From Yoonia rosea (GTDB lineage Bacteria > Pseudomonadota > Alphaproteobacteria > Rhodobacterales > Rhodobacteraceae): a DNA stretch of 64,000 bases. How positions within the stretch are numbered: position 1 is the stretch's first letter; each line of letters opens with the position of its first letter. Below the pieces are notes generated by a model, which did not search any database, was not told where the DNA came from, and saw nothing but the letters and a program-made list of their open reading frames with translations. The stretch covers positions 372,001 to 436,000 of the forward strand of contig NZ_FTPR01000001.1 of assembly GCF_900156505.1 (NCBI RefSeq), written 5' to 3'. Positions 8,149 through 16,758 of the stretch are shown one piece after another. The position numbers and the translations under genes were made by a program.

Positions 8149-8790
8149 TTACTCTTGTCCGAGCCCTTCTAGCAAGGGCACAAAGCGGACAGCGCGCAAT
8201 TCATCGTATTCGAGCCCTGTTTCCGTGCGCGTCACGCGGATCAGGCTTTGCACCGCGTCGGATTGACCGACAGGCAGAACCATGATCCCCCCCACCCGCA
8301 ACTGCGCCAAAAGAGGGCCCGGCGGGTCCTCTGCTGCGGCGGTCAGCAGGATGCGGTCAAAGGGGGCCTGTTCGGCAAATCCGTGGCTGCCATCGGCGGT
8401 GAAAGCGGTGATGTTGGTGATATCATTGGCTTCAAACACCGCGCGCGCGGCCTGCACCAGACGGCGATAGCGGTCCACCGTATAGACGCGTCGCGCGAGT
8501 TTGCTCAGGATCGCGGCCTGATACCCTGATCCGGTCCCGATTTCGAGCACCTTGTCGCGCGGGGTGATTTGAAGGGCTTGCGTCATCAACCCCACAACAG
8601 AGGGCTGGCTGATGGTCTGTCCGCAGGCAATCGGCAACGGCATATCGTCATAGGCGCGATCCGCGAAAGTGCCCTTCACGTAATCGGCGCGGTCGACCTG
8701 TTCCATCGCCGTGAGCACCCGCGTGTCCGTCACGCCCTTGCTGCGCAAGGCGTAAAGGAACTGCATCTTGGTGGCGGCATCGAATGTCAC
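8149..8790 (-). CDS. pcm: Protein-L-isoaspartate O-methyltransferase
   Basis: Repairs damaged proteins by methylating L-isoaspartyl residues with S-adenosylmethionine. The 213-residue Rossmann methyltransferase contains the SAM-binding motif [16 protein letters not shown] near residue 78 and the characteristic [20 protein letters not shown] segment near residue 33. The length is normal. It overlaps surE by four bases, the conserved stress-survival pair. Confidence 0.95.
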   Translation of the reverse strand: MTFDAATKMQFLYALRSKGVTDTRVLTAMEQVDRADYVKGTFADRAYDDMPLPIACGQTISQPSVVGLMTQALQITPRDKVLEIGTGSGYQAAILSKLARRVYTVDRYRRLVQAARAVFEANDITNITAFTADGSHGFAEQAPFDRILLTAAAEDPPGPLLAQLRVGGIMVLPVGQSDAVQSLIRVTRTETGLEYDELRAVRFVPLLEGLGQE

Positions 8791-9572
8791 TTGAGCACGT
8801 CTTTCAGGGTCTCGACCATCGTATAGTCGGTCAGGTCCACCCGCATCGGTGTGATCGAGACATAGCCGTCAAGGTTTGCAGCTGCATCCGTGCCGGGAGC
8901 TGTCGGCTCATGCTGGGGGCCGCCACGCACCCAAAGGAACTTGCGCCCTGTGGGCGAGGTTTGCGCTTCGGCACGGAAACGTGTGTTCAGGCGGAAGCCT
9001 TGGGTCGTGGCTGCCATGCCTTTGACCTTTTCGGCTGGTATGGGGGGGAAGTTCACGTTGTAGAAAACCTGATAATCCGCATCGTCCCAAAGCGTGTCGT
9101 TCAAAAGCTTTCGCACAACTGCGGCGCCATGCGCCGCTGCGGCCTCAAATGGATTGGCCAGATTGGTATTCTCCGGGCCGTAGAACTGCGACAAAGCGAT
9201 TGACCGCACACCTTGCAGCGCCCCTTCGATGCACGCGCCAATTGTGCCGGAATAAAGCGTGTTTTCAGCAGCATTGTTGCCGCGATTGACGCCTGAGAGG
9301 ATCAGATCGGGCGCTTGATCCTTCAGAACATCATGGATCCCTGCAAGCACACAGTCCGCAGGCGAGCCCTCTGCCGCAAAGCGCCGGGGCTCCAGTTCGG
9401 TAATCATGGTGGGGTGCGTGTAGCTGATACAGTGGCCGACCCCCGATTGCTCAAAGGCGGGGGCCACGGTCCAGACTTCGCCGTCTTGGCCGGCTATCTC
9501 ATGGGCGATGTCGGTCAGGACCCGCAGGCCGGGTGCGTTGATACCGTCGTCATTGGTGATGAGAATGCGCAT
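8787..9572 (-). CDS. surE: 5'/3'-nucleotidase SurE
   Basis: Metal-dependent nucleoside monophosphate phosphatase. The 261-residue protein opens with the metal-binding [16 protein letters not shown] (Asp8, Asp9) and has the conserved [21 protein letters not shown] stretch near residue 95, which supplies further active-site residues. It is first in the surE-pcm-nlpD order and its stop overlaps the pcm start. In other organisms this trio is tied to stationary-phase survival; no rpoS gene would be expected here. Confidence 0.96.
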   Translation of the reverse strand: MRILITNDDGINAPGLRVLTDIAHEIAGQDGEVWTVAPAFEQSGVGHCISYTHPTMITELEPRRFAAEGSPADCVLAGIHDVLKDQAPDLILSGVNRGNNAAENTLYSGTIGACIEGALQGVRSIALSQFYGPENTNLANPFEAAAAHGAAVVRKLLNDTLWDDADYQVFYNVNFPPIPAEKVKGMAATTQGFRLNTRFRAEAQTSPTGRKFLWVRGGPQHEPTAPGTDAAANLDGYVSITPMRVDLTDYTMVETLKDVLK

Positions 9573-9684
9573 GCCGCCGCCCTTTTACTGTCGCCACGTT
9601 CCTAAGCCGTGACACGGGGGGCGGCAAGCACGGAACGCGCTAACGCGGCGTGTTGGGGCAAGACCGTAGACAAGCGGTCACGGT

Positions 9685-10338
9685 TTAGGCAGTCGCACCC
9701 TCCAGGATCGCTGGCAAAAGCCGTGCGGCCTCGTCTGCGGGCGTGGCCAATGCGTTGCGGTCTTCGCCGGGATAGAAGCGCGCGCGGGTCGCGGTTGGCA
9801 TCGGCGCCGGTGTCAGGATGGTTACCTGAGGGCCGGTCTTTGCGCTTTCAGCGGCCCAACTGCGTGCAAGTGCAATCTGAGCGGATTTTGTTGCGCCATA
9901 AGCACCAAAAAACTGATCGCCACCACGCGGGTCATCGAAAAAGACAGCCTTGCCTGTTTGCCCCAATAGCGGGCTGACATAGGCGATCAGACGCGATGTG
10001 GCCTCGATATTGACGGTCATGGATTTCGCCAGATCCTTCGGCCCGATATGGCCTGCAGGGGCCAACGGGGCGGCGTGAATGGCAGTGTGCAGCCAAAGAT
10101 CAAGGCTTGCCCATCGGTCAAAGATGCCGCGACAAAGCTGCTGCATGGCTTCATCAATGGTAATGTCCATCGGTGCCAGCGTCGCTTGGCCGCCTGCCGC
10201 CTGAATGGCGTCATCAAGTTCTTCCAGCGCGCCGACAGTCTTGCCGACGGCGATAATATGATGGGTCGGGGCAAGGGCCTTGGCCAAGGCCGCCCCGAGC
10301 CCGCGCGAGGCGCCAGTGATAAGTGCTGTTTTTGTCAT
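9685..10338 (-). CDS. SDR-family oxidoreductase lacking an obvious catalytic serine
   Basis: A 217-residue short-chain dehydrogenase/reductase. It has the N-terminal cofactor motif TGASRGLGAALA and the active-site YGATK near residue 150. In classical SDRs a serine sits about 13 residues before this tyrosine. Here that place reads FFDDPRGGDQFF, without serine, so activity may be altered. I start at the ATG at 10338 (MTKTALITGASRG), because the upstream extension adds residues not expected before the first strand. The substrate is unknown. Confidence 0.82.
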   Translation of the reverse strand: MTKTALITGASRGLGAALAKALAPTHHIIAVGKTVGALEELDDAIQAAGGQATLAPMDITIDEAMQQLCRGIFDRWASLDLWLHTAIHAAPLAPAGHIGPKDLAKSMTVNIEATSRLIAYVSPLLGQTGKAVFFDDPRGGDQFFGAYGATKSAQIALARSWAAESAKTGPQVTILTPAPMPTATRARFYPGEDRNALATPADEAARLLPAILEGATA

Positions 10339-10377
10339 GGACGCGGTGATGTGCCGAACCGTGCAAAAGGTCAAGAC

Positions 10378-10644
10378 TTAGCTGTGTGGCAATGCCAAGG
10401 AATGGGTCCGGCCCCAGCGATCTGTCAGCAGCACCTGCGCATCGCCAATTGCTGTGATCTGCACACCGAATGCACTATCACCCACCTGCACCCGCGCAAT
10501 CTCGCCACGCGAAGACCGGAGCAACGCGGCAATCCCGTCATGCGCATCCATCAGGCCGATCACCGACAATTCGCGCAATTCAAGCGTGTCTGGCAGCGTT
10601 GCCTTTTGTCCAGAAAGGGGGGATTGCGTTGTCTCGTTTGCCAT
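10378..10644 (-). CDS. Small hypothetical protein with PilP/GspC-like residue pattern
   Basis: An 88-residue soluble protein just upstream (in transcription order) of the SDR gene, 39 bases away. The pattern ELRELSVIGLMDAHDGIAALL, then ARVQVGDSAFGVQITAIG, then VLLTDRWGRTHSLALP loosely resembles the beta-rich core of PilP/GspC-type proteins, but it lacks a membrane anchor and any pilus neighbours. I do not recognise it firmly. Codon use matches the neighbouring genes, which supports it being real. Confidence 0.55.
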   Translation of the reverse strand: MANETTQSPLSGQKATLPDTLELRELSVIGLMDAHDGIAALLRSSRGEIARVQVGDSAFGVQITAIGDAQVLLTDRWGRTHSLALPHS

Positions 10645-10778
10645 GGGTCACTGCTTCAGCGTTAAGAATTTCTTACGCCGCCATGGCAGAACAGGATCGG
10701 AAGTAAAAGGGGCAGTTGTGACGCACCGCAAAACTGCGCGCGGGTTGCGCGTCTCGCCGCGCATTGCCGTGGCGGGGG

Positions 10779-12236
10779 TTATTCTGCGGCTGTCTTGGCC
10801 TCGAAACCCTGCTCAATCATATCAGAGGGAGCAACGGGATATTCGCCCGAGAAACACGCGTCACAATAGGCCGGTGCCTTGGGGTCGCGCCCCTCTGCTT
10901 CACCCACTGCGCGGTAAAGCCCGTCGAGCGAGATAAACTTGAGGCTGTCAACACCCAGATGCGCACGCATTTCTTCCTCGGACATGGTGGCCGCCAGCAG
11001 CTTTTCGCGCTGCGGCGTATCCACACCATAAAAACAGGGCCAAGCGGTGGGGGGGGACGCGATCCGGAAGTGCACCTCGGCGGCCCCTGCATCAAGGATC
11101 ATTTCCTTGATCTTGCGGCTTGTGGTGCCGCGCACAACGCTGTCATCCACCAAGATCACCCGCTTGCCTTTGATCAGAGCGCGGTTGACGTTAAGCTTCA
11201 GACGCACACCCATGTTGCGGATGCTCTCGGTGGGTTCGATAAACGTGCGGCCCATATACTGGTTCCGGATGATGCCCATCGCATAAGGAATACCCGATTG
11301 CAGCGAATAACCGATCGCTGCGGGTGTGCCGCTGTCAGGCACTGGACAGACCAGATCGGCCTCGACCGGTGCTTCTTTGGCCAGTTCGCGACCAATGTTC
11401 TCGCGTGTCTCATACACCGACCGCCCGCCCTGAATGCTGTCAGGACGGCTGAAATACACGTGTTCAAAGATGCAGAAACGGGACCGGGCAGGGCGGAAGG
11501 GATAGTGGCTGGACACACCTTTCTCGGTGATCACAACCATTTCGCCCGGTTTGATTTCGCGCACGAACTCGGCCCCGATGATATCCAGCGCGCAGGTTTC
11601 CGACGCCAGCGCCCAGCCGTCACCGATTTTGCCTAGCACCAGCGGGCGCACTCCCAGCGGGTCGCGGCAGCCGATCAGCTTGGTGCGGGTCATCGCCACG
11701 ATGGAAAACGCACCCTCGACCTTGCGCAGTGCCTCTTCCATGCGGTCGGGGATCGTGCGCCCCATGGACCGCGCCATCAGGTGGATGATGCATTCGCTGT
11801 CGGACGAGCTTTGAAAGATTGACCCGCGTTCGATCAATTCGCGCCGTAGTGACAGCGCATTGGTGATATTCCCGTTGTGGGCAATCGCTGCGCCCCCCAT
11901 GGAAAATTCGCCAAAGAAGGGCTGCACATCGCGCATCGCGGTCTGGCCCTTGGACCCTGCCGTCGAATAGCGTACATGGCCAATCCCGATCGTGCCGGGC
12001 AAGGTTTCCATCATGGAAGACGACGTAAAGTTGTCACGCACCAGCCCCATGCGGCGCTGTTGGTTGAACCCTGTTTCGGGAGCATGCGTGACAATGCCTC
12101 CCGCTTCCTGGCCCCGGTGTTGCAGGGCGTGCAGGCCGAGGGCTACAAAGTTGGAGGCGTCAGTGACACCAACGACACCAAAGACGCCGCATTCCTCCCG
12201 TAGCTTATCATCGTCGAAAGGATGGGCGGGGGGCAT
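10779..12236 (-). CDS. purF: Amidophosphoribosyltransferase (propeptide type)
   Basis: Catalyses the first committed step of purine synthesis: glutamine plus PRPP gives phosphoribosylamine. It is 485 residues from the ATG at 12236. The glutaminase nucleophile is the cysteine of EECGVFGVVG at residue 16, so the first 15 residues must be removed, as in the Bacillus-type enzyme. The phosphoribosyl domain holds the PRPP motif VILVDDSVVRGTTSRK. Later cysteines (FCIFEHVYF, YCDACFSGEYP) fit the [4Fe-4S] cluster of that type. A TTG-initiated extension to 12302 is less likely. Confidence 0.96.
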   Translation of the reverse strand: MPPAHPFDDDKLREECGVFGVVGVTDASNFVALGLHALQHRGQEAGGIVTHAPETGFNQQRRMGLVRDNFTSSSMMETLPGTIGIGHVRYSTAGSKGQTAMRDVQPFFGEFSMGGAAIAHNGNITNALSLRRELIERGSIFQSSSDSECIIHLMARSMGRTIPDRMEEALRKVEGAFSIVAMTRTKLIGCRDPLGVRPLVLGKIGDGWALASETCALDIIGAEFVREIKPGEMVVITEKGVSSHYPFRPARSRFCIFEHVYFSRPDSIQGGRSVYETRENIGRELAKEAPVEADLVCPVPDSGTPAAIGYSLQSGIPYAMGIIRNQYMGRTFIEPTESIRNMGVRLKLNVNRALIKGKRVILVDDSVVRGTTSRKIKEMILDAGAAEVHFRIASPPTAWPCFYGVDTPQREKLLAATMSEEEMRAHLGVDSLKFISLDGLYRAVGEAEGRDPKAPAYCDACFSGEYPVAPSDMIEQGFEAKTAAE

Positions 12237-12474
12237 CTGTGTGGACAAGAGGTCAGCTCCGAATCCGAGTATGGGCGGTTGTCCCTGTCTTAGTAGGTCC
12301 AAGGCCGCGTGTCACGGAACGATCATCGCCTAGACGCTAAAAACATGGCTGCCATCGCTGCTGAAACAGTTCCTGTTAAGGCTTGCGTGCAGGATCATCC
12401 GCTGTGCGGCAAGGACTTGCGCACCAAAAAGATGTGCATATTGAAACCGGCACCACGCCGCATAGTTTAGAAAT

Positions 12475-12669
12475 ATGACAATGCTCACAGCCTTATACTT
12501 TTTCGTCCCAGTCGTGATTTTCTTAATCATGGTGGTCGTTGCTTACCGTAAGATCGGCCCTGATCGCCCAACGCGATTTGACGAAGATATCAACCAAGCA
12601 GCGCAGCAGGCGTGGCAAGCAGGTCGCGAGGATGCACAGATGCGCCATGGCGACCGTGATGATCGGTAA
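12475..12669 (+). CDS. Small single-span membrane protein
   Basis: A 64-residue protein with one N-terminal transmembrane helix (LTALYFFVPVVIFLIMVVVAY, residues 4-24) and a charged cytoplasmic tail ending RHGDRDDR. It is alone on the plus strand between purF and cvpA, which both run the other way. The ribosome binding site is weak. No family is recognised. The clean hydrophobic-then-charged layout suggests a real small protein, but it could be chance. Confidence 0.5.
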   Translation: MTMLTALYFFVPVVIFLIMVVVAYRKIGPDRPTRFDEDINQAAQQAWQAGREDAQMRHGDRDDR

Positions 12670-12694
12670 GCCTTTCCAACGCCCCTAACGGAAA

Positions 12695-12718
12695 AGGCCA
12701 CCGACAAAGCGGTGGCCT
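12695..12718 (-). terminator. Rho-independent terminator of the radA-cvpA transcript
   Basis: A perfect 9-base-pair stem, AGGCCACCG with CGGTGGCCT, around a six-base loop. Read on the minus strand it is followed by TTTTCC, giving a normal terminator just after cvpA. On the plus strand the tail is weaker. Confidence 0.75.
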
Positions 12719-12743
12719 CTCAGATGTCTTTGGTTCGTGCGCC

Positions 12744-13334
12744 TTACTCGGTCGGAACGGTTGGCTCAACCGGTGCATCCGGTGCGCCACAGCTTCCGAC
12801 CAGCTGCTGGTACTGTTCAGTGATCCAGCCCAAGGCCTGCTCGGGGTTTTGCTGTTCGATCTGGCCCGTCAATTGGGCGAACACCTCGGCCGAGCGGCTG
12901 TCATCAATTGCGGCGAACTGCTGGGTGGCGAAGATTGTGTCGTAGACAAAGAATGCGACCGCAATCAACAGGATGCCGCGCAGGACGCCAAAGAAGAAAC
13001 CTAGGCCCTGATCGATACCTCCCAATGCGGAGCGCTGAACAACGCTCGAAAAGAGCGGTGTAAAGATGGAAACGACGACCAGTGCCACAGCAAACACAGC
13101 TGCGAACGCGGCGATGATGGCTAATTCACAGCTGTCGCCGATGAAATCGCCCAGGATCGGGATTTGGCGGACAAGGGGTTCGACCTGATCGGCAAAAATG
13201 AAAGCAACGATGGTTGCGCCGATCCACCCGACAATCGCCATCGCTTCGCGGACGAAACCCCGACTGTAAGCCAAGACGCCAGACACCAAAATAATGATTG
13301 CGACGCCTGCGTCGACAAGTGTGAAACCTTCCAT
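12744..13334 (-). CDS. cvpA: CvpA-family membrane protein
   Basis: A 196-residue inner-membrane protein with four or five transmembrane segments, opening with MEGFTLVDAGVAIIILVSGVLAYSRG. The LVDAG start and the second-helix SRGFVREAM motif are typical of CvpA (colicin V production/envelope homeostasis). AGGAGACGG sits well before the ATG at 13334. It follows radA by 22 bases and lies near purF, recalling the cvpA-purF pairing of enterobacteria, although here an opposite-strand ORF intervenes. The C-terminal tail is acidic and proline-rich. Confidence 0.88.
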   Translation of the reverse strand: MEGFTLVDAGVAIIILVSGVLAYSRGFVREAMAIVGWIGATIVAFIFADQVEPLVRQIPILGDFIGDSCELAIIAAFAAVFAVALVVVSIFTPLFSSVVQRSALGGIDQGLGFFFGVLRGILLIAVAFFVYDTIFATQQFAAIDDSRSAEVFAQLTGQIEQQNPEQALGWITEQYQQLVGSCGAPDAPVEPTVPTE

Positions 13335-13356
13335 GGTCCGTCTCCTGCGATTGACG

Positions 13357-14721
13357 CTATCTTGCGCCAAATACCTCTTCTACAAATCCAGCCAAGTCTG
13401 ACGCATTGCGCAGGCTTATGCCGTCCACGCGGGGCTGCTTGGCCTGTTGTGGTATTATCGCAGTTGTAAAACCAAGTTTTTGCGCTTCTTTCAATCTATT
13501 TTCAGTTTGAACGACAGGACGGAGCGCACCCGACAAACTGATCTCGCCGAAAACAACAGCTTCGGAAGGCAGGGCTGCGTCTTCACGCGCAGAGACGAGA
13601 GCGGCAGCAACAGCGAGGTCTGCACCTGGTTCAGAGATGCGCAAACCCCCTGCTACATTGAGGTAAACGTCCAATCCGGTGAAAGGGACGCCGCAGCGCG
13701 ATTCCAGCACGGCAAGGATCATGGCAAGCCGTCCGCCATCCCATCCGACGACCGAACGACGGGGTTGGCTGTGTGGCGAAGGTGCCACAAGTGCTTGTAT
13801 CTCGCAGAGCATGGGACGGCTGCCTTCAATGCCAGCAAACACGACCGAGCCAGGGGCAGGGGTGCCACGTTCGGACAGAAACAGCGCCGAAGGATTCTTC
13901 ACTTCTGCCAGGCCTTTGCCCGTCATTTCGAAGACACCAATCTCGTCAGCGGGACCGAAACGGTTCTTGACCGCCCGCAGAATACGGAACTGGTGCCCGC
14001 GTTCGCCCTCAAAATAAAGCACGGTATCGACCATATGTTCAACAACACGGGGGCCCGCGATGGTGCCGTCTTTCGTGACATGCCCCACCATCACCACCGC
14101 CATGCCGTTGCGTTTGGCGAATGTGGTCAACTCATGCGCGGATGAACGCACCTGGCTGACACTGCCCGGCGCGCTGTCGACGTTGTCGGCCCACATCGTC
14201 TGGATGGAATCGATGATCGCGAGGTCAGGTCTTTCGGCCTCAAGCGTCGTCAGGATATCGCGCAGGTTCGTTTCCGAGGCGAGCATGACAGGACTTTTCT
14301 CAAGTCCCAGTCGGCGCGCGCGCATCTGCACTTGCGCGTTTGATTCCTCGCCGGAAATATAAATGACTTTCAAACCGTTACGGGCAAATCTTGCAGCGGC
14401 TTGCAGCAGCAGCGTTGATTTCCCGATGCCGGGATCGCCGCCCACAAGCAGGGCCGAGGCCTTCACCAGACCACCGCCCAGGACGCGGTCCAACTCACCA
14501 ACACCCGCTTGGGTGCGGGGCGGCTCTTTCTCTTGTGTGTCCAGATCTGTCAGCAAGATCGTTTTGCCACGGATTGCGCCCAGTGACTTGCCTTTGGGGC
14601 CGCTGGACAGCGCCTTGGATTCGCTGATTGTATTCCATGCCTGACAGGCATCGCACTGCCCCGACCATTTGCGAAAGGATGCGCCACATTCAGAGCAGGA
14701 AAAGGTAAGATCTTTGGCCAT
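13357..14721 (-). CDS. radA: DNA repair protein RadA
   Basis: A RecA-like ATPase that helps branch migration in recombinational repair. It is 454 residues from the ATG at 14721, with a good AAGGTGAAC ribosome site. Domains in order: a C4 zinc finger (CSECG...CDACQ, residues 8-25), a RecA-type core with Walker A GGDPGIGKST near residue 95, the RadA-specific VKNRFGPADEIG near residue 254, and a C-terminal Lon-protease-like domain. The length is normal. Confidence 0.96.
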   Translation of the reverse strand: MAKDLTFSCSECGASFRKWSGQCDACQAWNTISESKALSSGPKGKSLGAIRGKTILLTDLDTQEKEPPRTQAGVGELDRVLGGGLVKASALLVGGDPGIGKSTLLLQAAARFARNGLKVIYISGEESNAQVQMRARRLGLEKSPVMLASETNLRDILTTLEAERPDLAIIDSIQTMWADNVDSAPGSVSQVRSSAHELTTFAKRNGMAVVMVGHVTKDGTIAGPRVVEHMVDTVLYFEGERGHQFRILRAVKNRFGPADEIGVFEMTGKGLAEVKNPSALFLSERGTPAPGSVVFAGIEGSRPMLCEIQALVAPSPHSQPRRSVVGWDGGRLAMILAVLESRCGVPFTGLDVYLNVAGGLRISEPGADLAVAAALVSAREDAALPSEAVVFGEISLSGALRPVVQTENRLKEAQKLGFTTAIIPQQAKQPRVDGISLRNASDLAGFVEEVFGAR

Positions 14722-14762
14722 GTTCACCTTTTGGACCAAAAGAACAGCCTTGGCAATGATGG

Positions 14763-15221
14763 TTAGACTTTGGCCTTGGCCTGCGGTGTCAGCGCCGAAA
14801 TCACGATCGAGGCGAGGATACAGGCGGTGAACATATAAAGCCCCCATCCAGTTTCGATCCGGCCAATGCCAACGCCCTTGAACAGCACGATGTAGAGCGC
14901 AATCAGGAACACATCTGCCATCGCCAGTTTCCCGATCCAGGACAGCACGGGCAGCGTCTTGTCTTTTAACAGATCGAAATGCACCAGCGCGATGCCGATG
15001 GTCTTGAGATAGGGCGCGAACATTGCAAAGGTAGTCACCAGCAGTGCCAGCGCAACATCACTTTCCCAAAGCGCCTGCATGCCCGAGATGACACTGATCT
15101 CGCTAAGGCCGAAAACGGGCAAAAGCCCTGCGTGCATCAGTGGCGCAAACCAAGCAATCGGAAAGAGAACAAGAAGGGCAAGGTTCGCGATGCGCAAGAC
15201 GTTCAACACAATAAATCCCAT
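14763..15221 (-). CDS. PqiA-like paraquat-inducible membrane protein
   Basis: A single PqiA unit of about 152 residues with four transmembrane helices. The first helix is followed by a polar loop (FGLSEISVISGMQALWES), and the third segment contains APYLKTIGI and the KLAMADVF motif that marks the PqiA family. PqiA proteins partner with MCE (PqiB) proteins in lipid transport across the envelope, but no MCE gene is adjacent. A TTG start at 15230 would add three residues. Confidence 0.82.
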   Translation of the reverse strand: MGFIVLNVLRIANLALLVLFPIAWFAPLMHAGLLPVFGLSEISVISGMQALWESDVALALLVTTFAMFAPYLKTIGIALVHFDLLKDKTLPVLSWIGKLAMADVFLIALYIVLFKGVGIGRIETGWGLYMFTACILASIVISALTPQAKAKV

Positions 15222-15266
15222 AAATGACAAAGGGTTAAGAAATGAAGCTCGTTCTTTGAGGCAAGT

Positions 15267-16304
15267 TTATTTGCCAAAAGTCTTGCGATTATAGCGCGCA
15301 CCAAGCTGTGTGAGCACCTCATACCCGATGGTATTTGCGGCGCGTGCCAGATCATCCACTGTCTGCTGCGGGCCAATCAGGGTCAGCTTGCTGGGTGTCT
15401 CCGGAAGGTCGGTGACGTCGATCGTCAGCAGGTCCATCGATACCCGTCCAACCAGCGGACAGGCAGTGTCGCCATGATAAAGCGTGGCCTTATCGGACAG
15501 GATCCTTGCGATGCCGTCCGCATAGCCACCCGATATGGTCGCAATGCGCGAAGGCCGTGCCGCTTGCCAGGCGTTGCCATAGCCCACGACTTCACCCTCG
15601 GCCACATCGCGCACCTGTACGACGGGCAAATCCAGTTCGATCACGGGTGTCGCATTCTCAAACGGCAGGCCGCCATAAAGCCCGATGCCAGGGCGCGTCA
15701 GATCAAAGTGATATTCCGGTCCAAGCAGGATACCCCCCGTCGCCGCCAAAGAGCGGGGCGCCGTGATCCCGTCGGTCATCTTTTTGAACTGGTCCAGCTG
15801 ATAGGGGTTCATCGGATGATCAGGCTCGTCCGCGCAGGCCAGATGCGACATCACCAGACGGGGGTCTTGCGACAGGGCCAACTCGGCTACGGCCGCCCAT
15901 TCCTGCATTTCCATGCCGAGGCGGTTCATGCCGGTATCAAGCTGGATGCCGAAAGGATGCGCGGGCAGGGCTTCAAAGTGGAGTGTCAGTTGTTCGACGG
16001 AATTCAACATGGGCGTCAGGCCCAGATCGCGGATCAGCCCCGTGTCGCCCTTCATATGGCCGGAGAATACACAGATTTCGGGCTTCGGGCCCAATTCCTC
16101 GCGGATCGCTACGGCTTCTTCGACGACGGCCACAAAAAACTGGCGCACGCCTTCTTTGAATAGCGCCTTCGCGACATTGCCTGCGCCCAGCCCATACCCG
16201 TTGGCCTTGACCACAGCGCCGGTTTTGCAATTCGTCATTGCATCCAGTGCGCGCCAATTGGCGACAACGGCGTCAAGGTCGATAATCAGGCGTCCAGTAC
16301 TCAT
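15267..16304 (-). CDS. alr: Alanine racemase
   Basis: PLP enzyme that interconverts L- and D-alanine for peptidoglycan. The 345-residue protein has the PLP lysine in [14 protein letters not shown] near residue 34 and the second-half catalytic tyrosine region around VGYGNAWQA, with [16 protein letters not shown] near residue 285. The length is slightly short but complete. It belongs to a minus-strand run from dnaB through the small secreted protein to alr, the PqiA-like gene, radA and cvpA. Confidence 0.96.
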   Translation of the reverse strand: MSTGRLIIDLDAVVANWRALDAMTNCKTGAVVKANGYGLGAGNVAKALFKEGVRQFFVAVVEEAVAIREELGPKPEICVFSGHMKGDTGLIRDLGLTPMLNSVEQLTLHFEALPAHPFGIQLDTGMNRLGMEMQEWAAVAELALSQDPRLVMSHLACADEPDHPMNPYQLDQFKKMTDGITAPRSLAATGGILLGPEYHFDLTRPGIGLYGGLPFENATPVIELDLPVVQVRDVAEGEVVGYGNAWQAARPSRIATISGGYADGIARILSDKATLYHGDTACPLVGRVSMDLLTIDVTDLPETPSKLTLIGPQQTVDDLARAANTIGYEVLTQLGARYNRKTFGK

Positions 16305-16361
16305 GACGACCTTTTGTCAGGGGCATTCGCGTGGGGCAAGTGTTTTGCGAACGCATACCTG

Positions 16362-16745
16362 TTATTCTGGGCAGTCACCCAACCCGTTCAGCGCGTCTAC
16401 CATTTCTTGCGCACGTTCCAGCGGCATAGATTCGGTGATGGCAAAGCCGCTTTCGATGGGGGCCTGCACGGCAATGTTCTCAAACGATTGTCCGCAGACC
16501 GTGAAGGTGACGGACTGATTGACATGGGTGCGGGTGAAAAGCGCGAAGGCGGCTGTTGCCTCTTCATTCATCGCGATAGCCACTTGTGCGGTCTCGTCGG
16601 TTTCTCCCGACAGCCCTGCGCGCACGTCAGGCTGGAACAGCCGCAGGTCACCCAGAAATCCGGTAAACCGCACCAGATAATCTTGTGAAGTTTGCGCCGC
16701 AGCGGGCGGTGCCAACATGGCCAATACAAATACAAGTCTTTTGAT
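16362..16745 (-). CDS. Small secreted protein with apparent ATC start codon
   Basis: About 127 residues. The frame begins IIKRLVFVLAMLAPPAAAQ, a clear signal peptide with positive n-region, hydrophobic core and AAA-Q cleavage site, followed by a roughly 110-residue periplasmic domain with two cysteines. No ATG, GTG or TTG lies at the right place. AAAGGA sits upstream of two tandem ATC codons, and the second (16745) has ideal spacing; the nearest in-frame ATG would delete the signal peptide. It begins 13 bases after dnaB ends, so it is in the same transcript. The function is unknown. Confidence 0.65.
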   Translation of the reverse strand: MKRLVFVLAMLAPPAAAQTSQDYLVRFTGFLGDLRLFQPDVRAGLSGETDETAQVAIAMNEEATAAFALFTRTHVNQSVTFTVCGQSFENIAVQAPIESGFAITESMPLERAQEMVDALNGLGDCPE

Positions 16746-16758
16746 GATGCGTTCCTTT

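Noticed and set aside
12236..12302. A longer purF with 22 extra residues from TTG
   Set aside because: The ATG at 12236 already gives the 15-residue propeptide expected before the catalytic cysteine.
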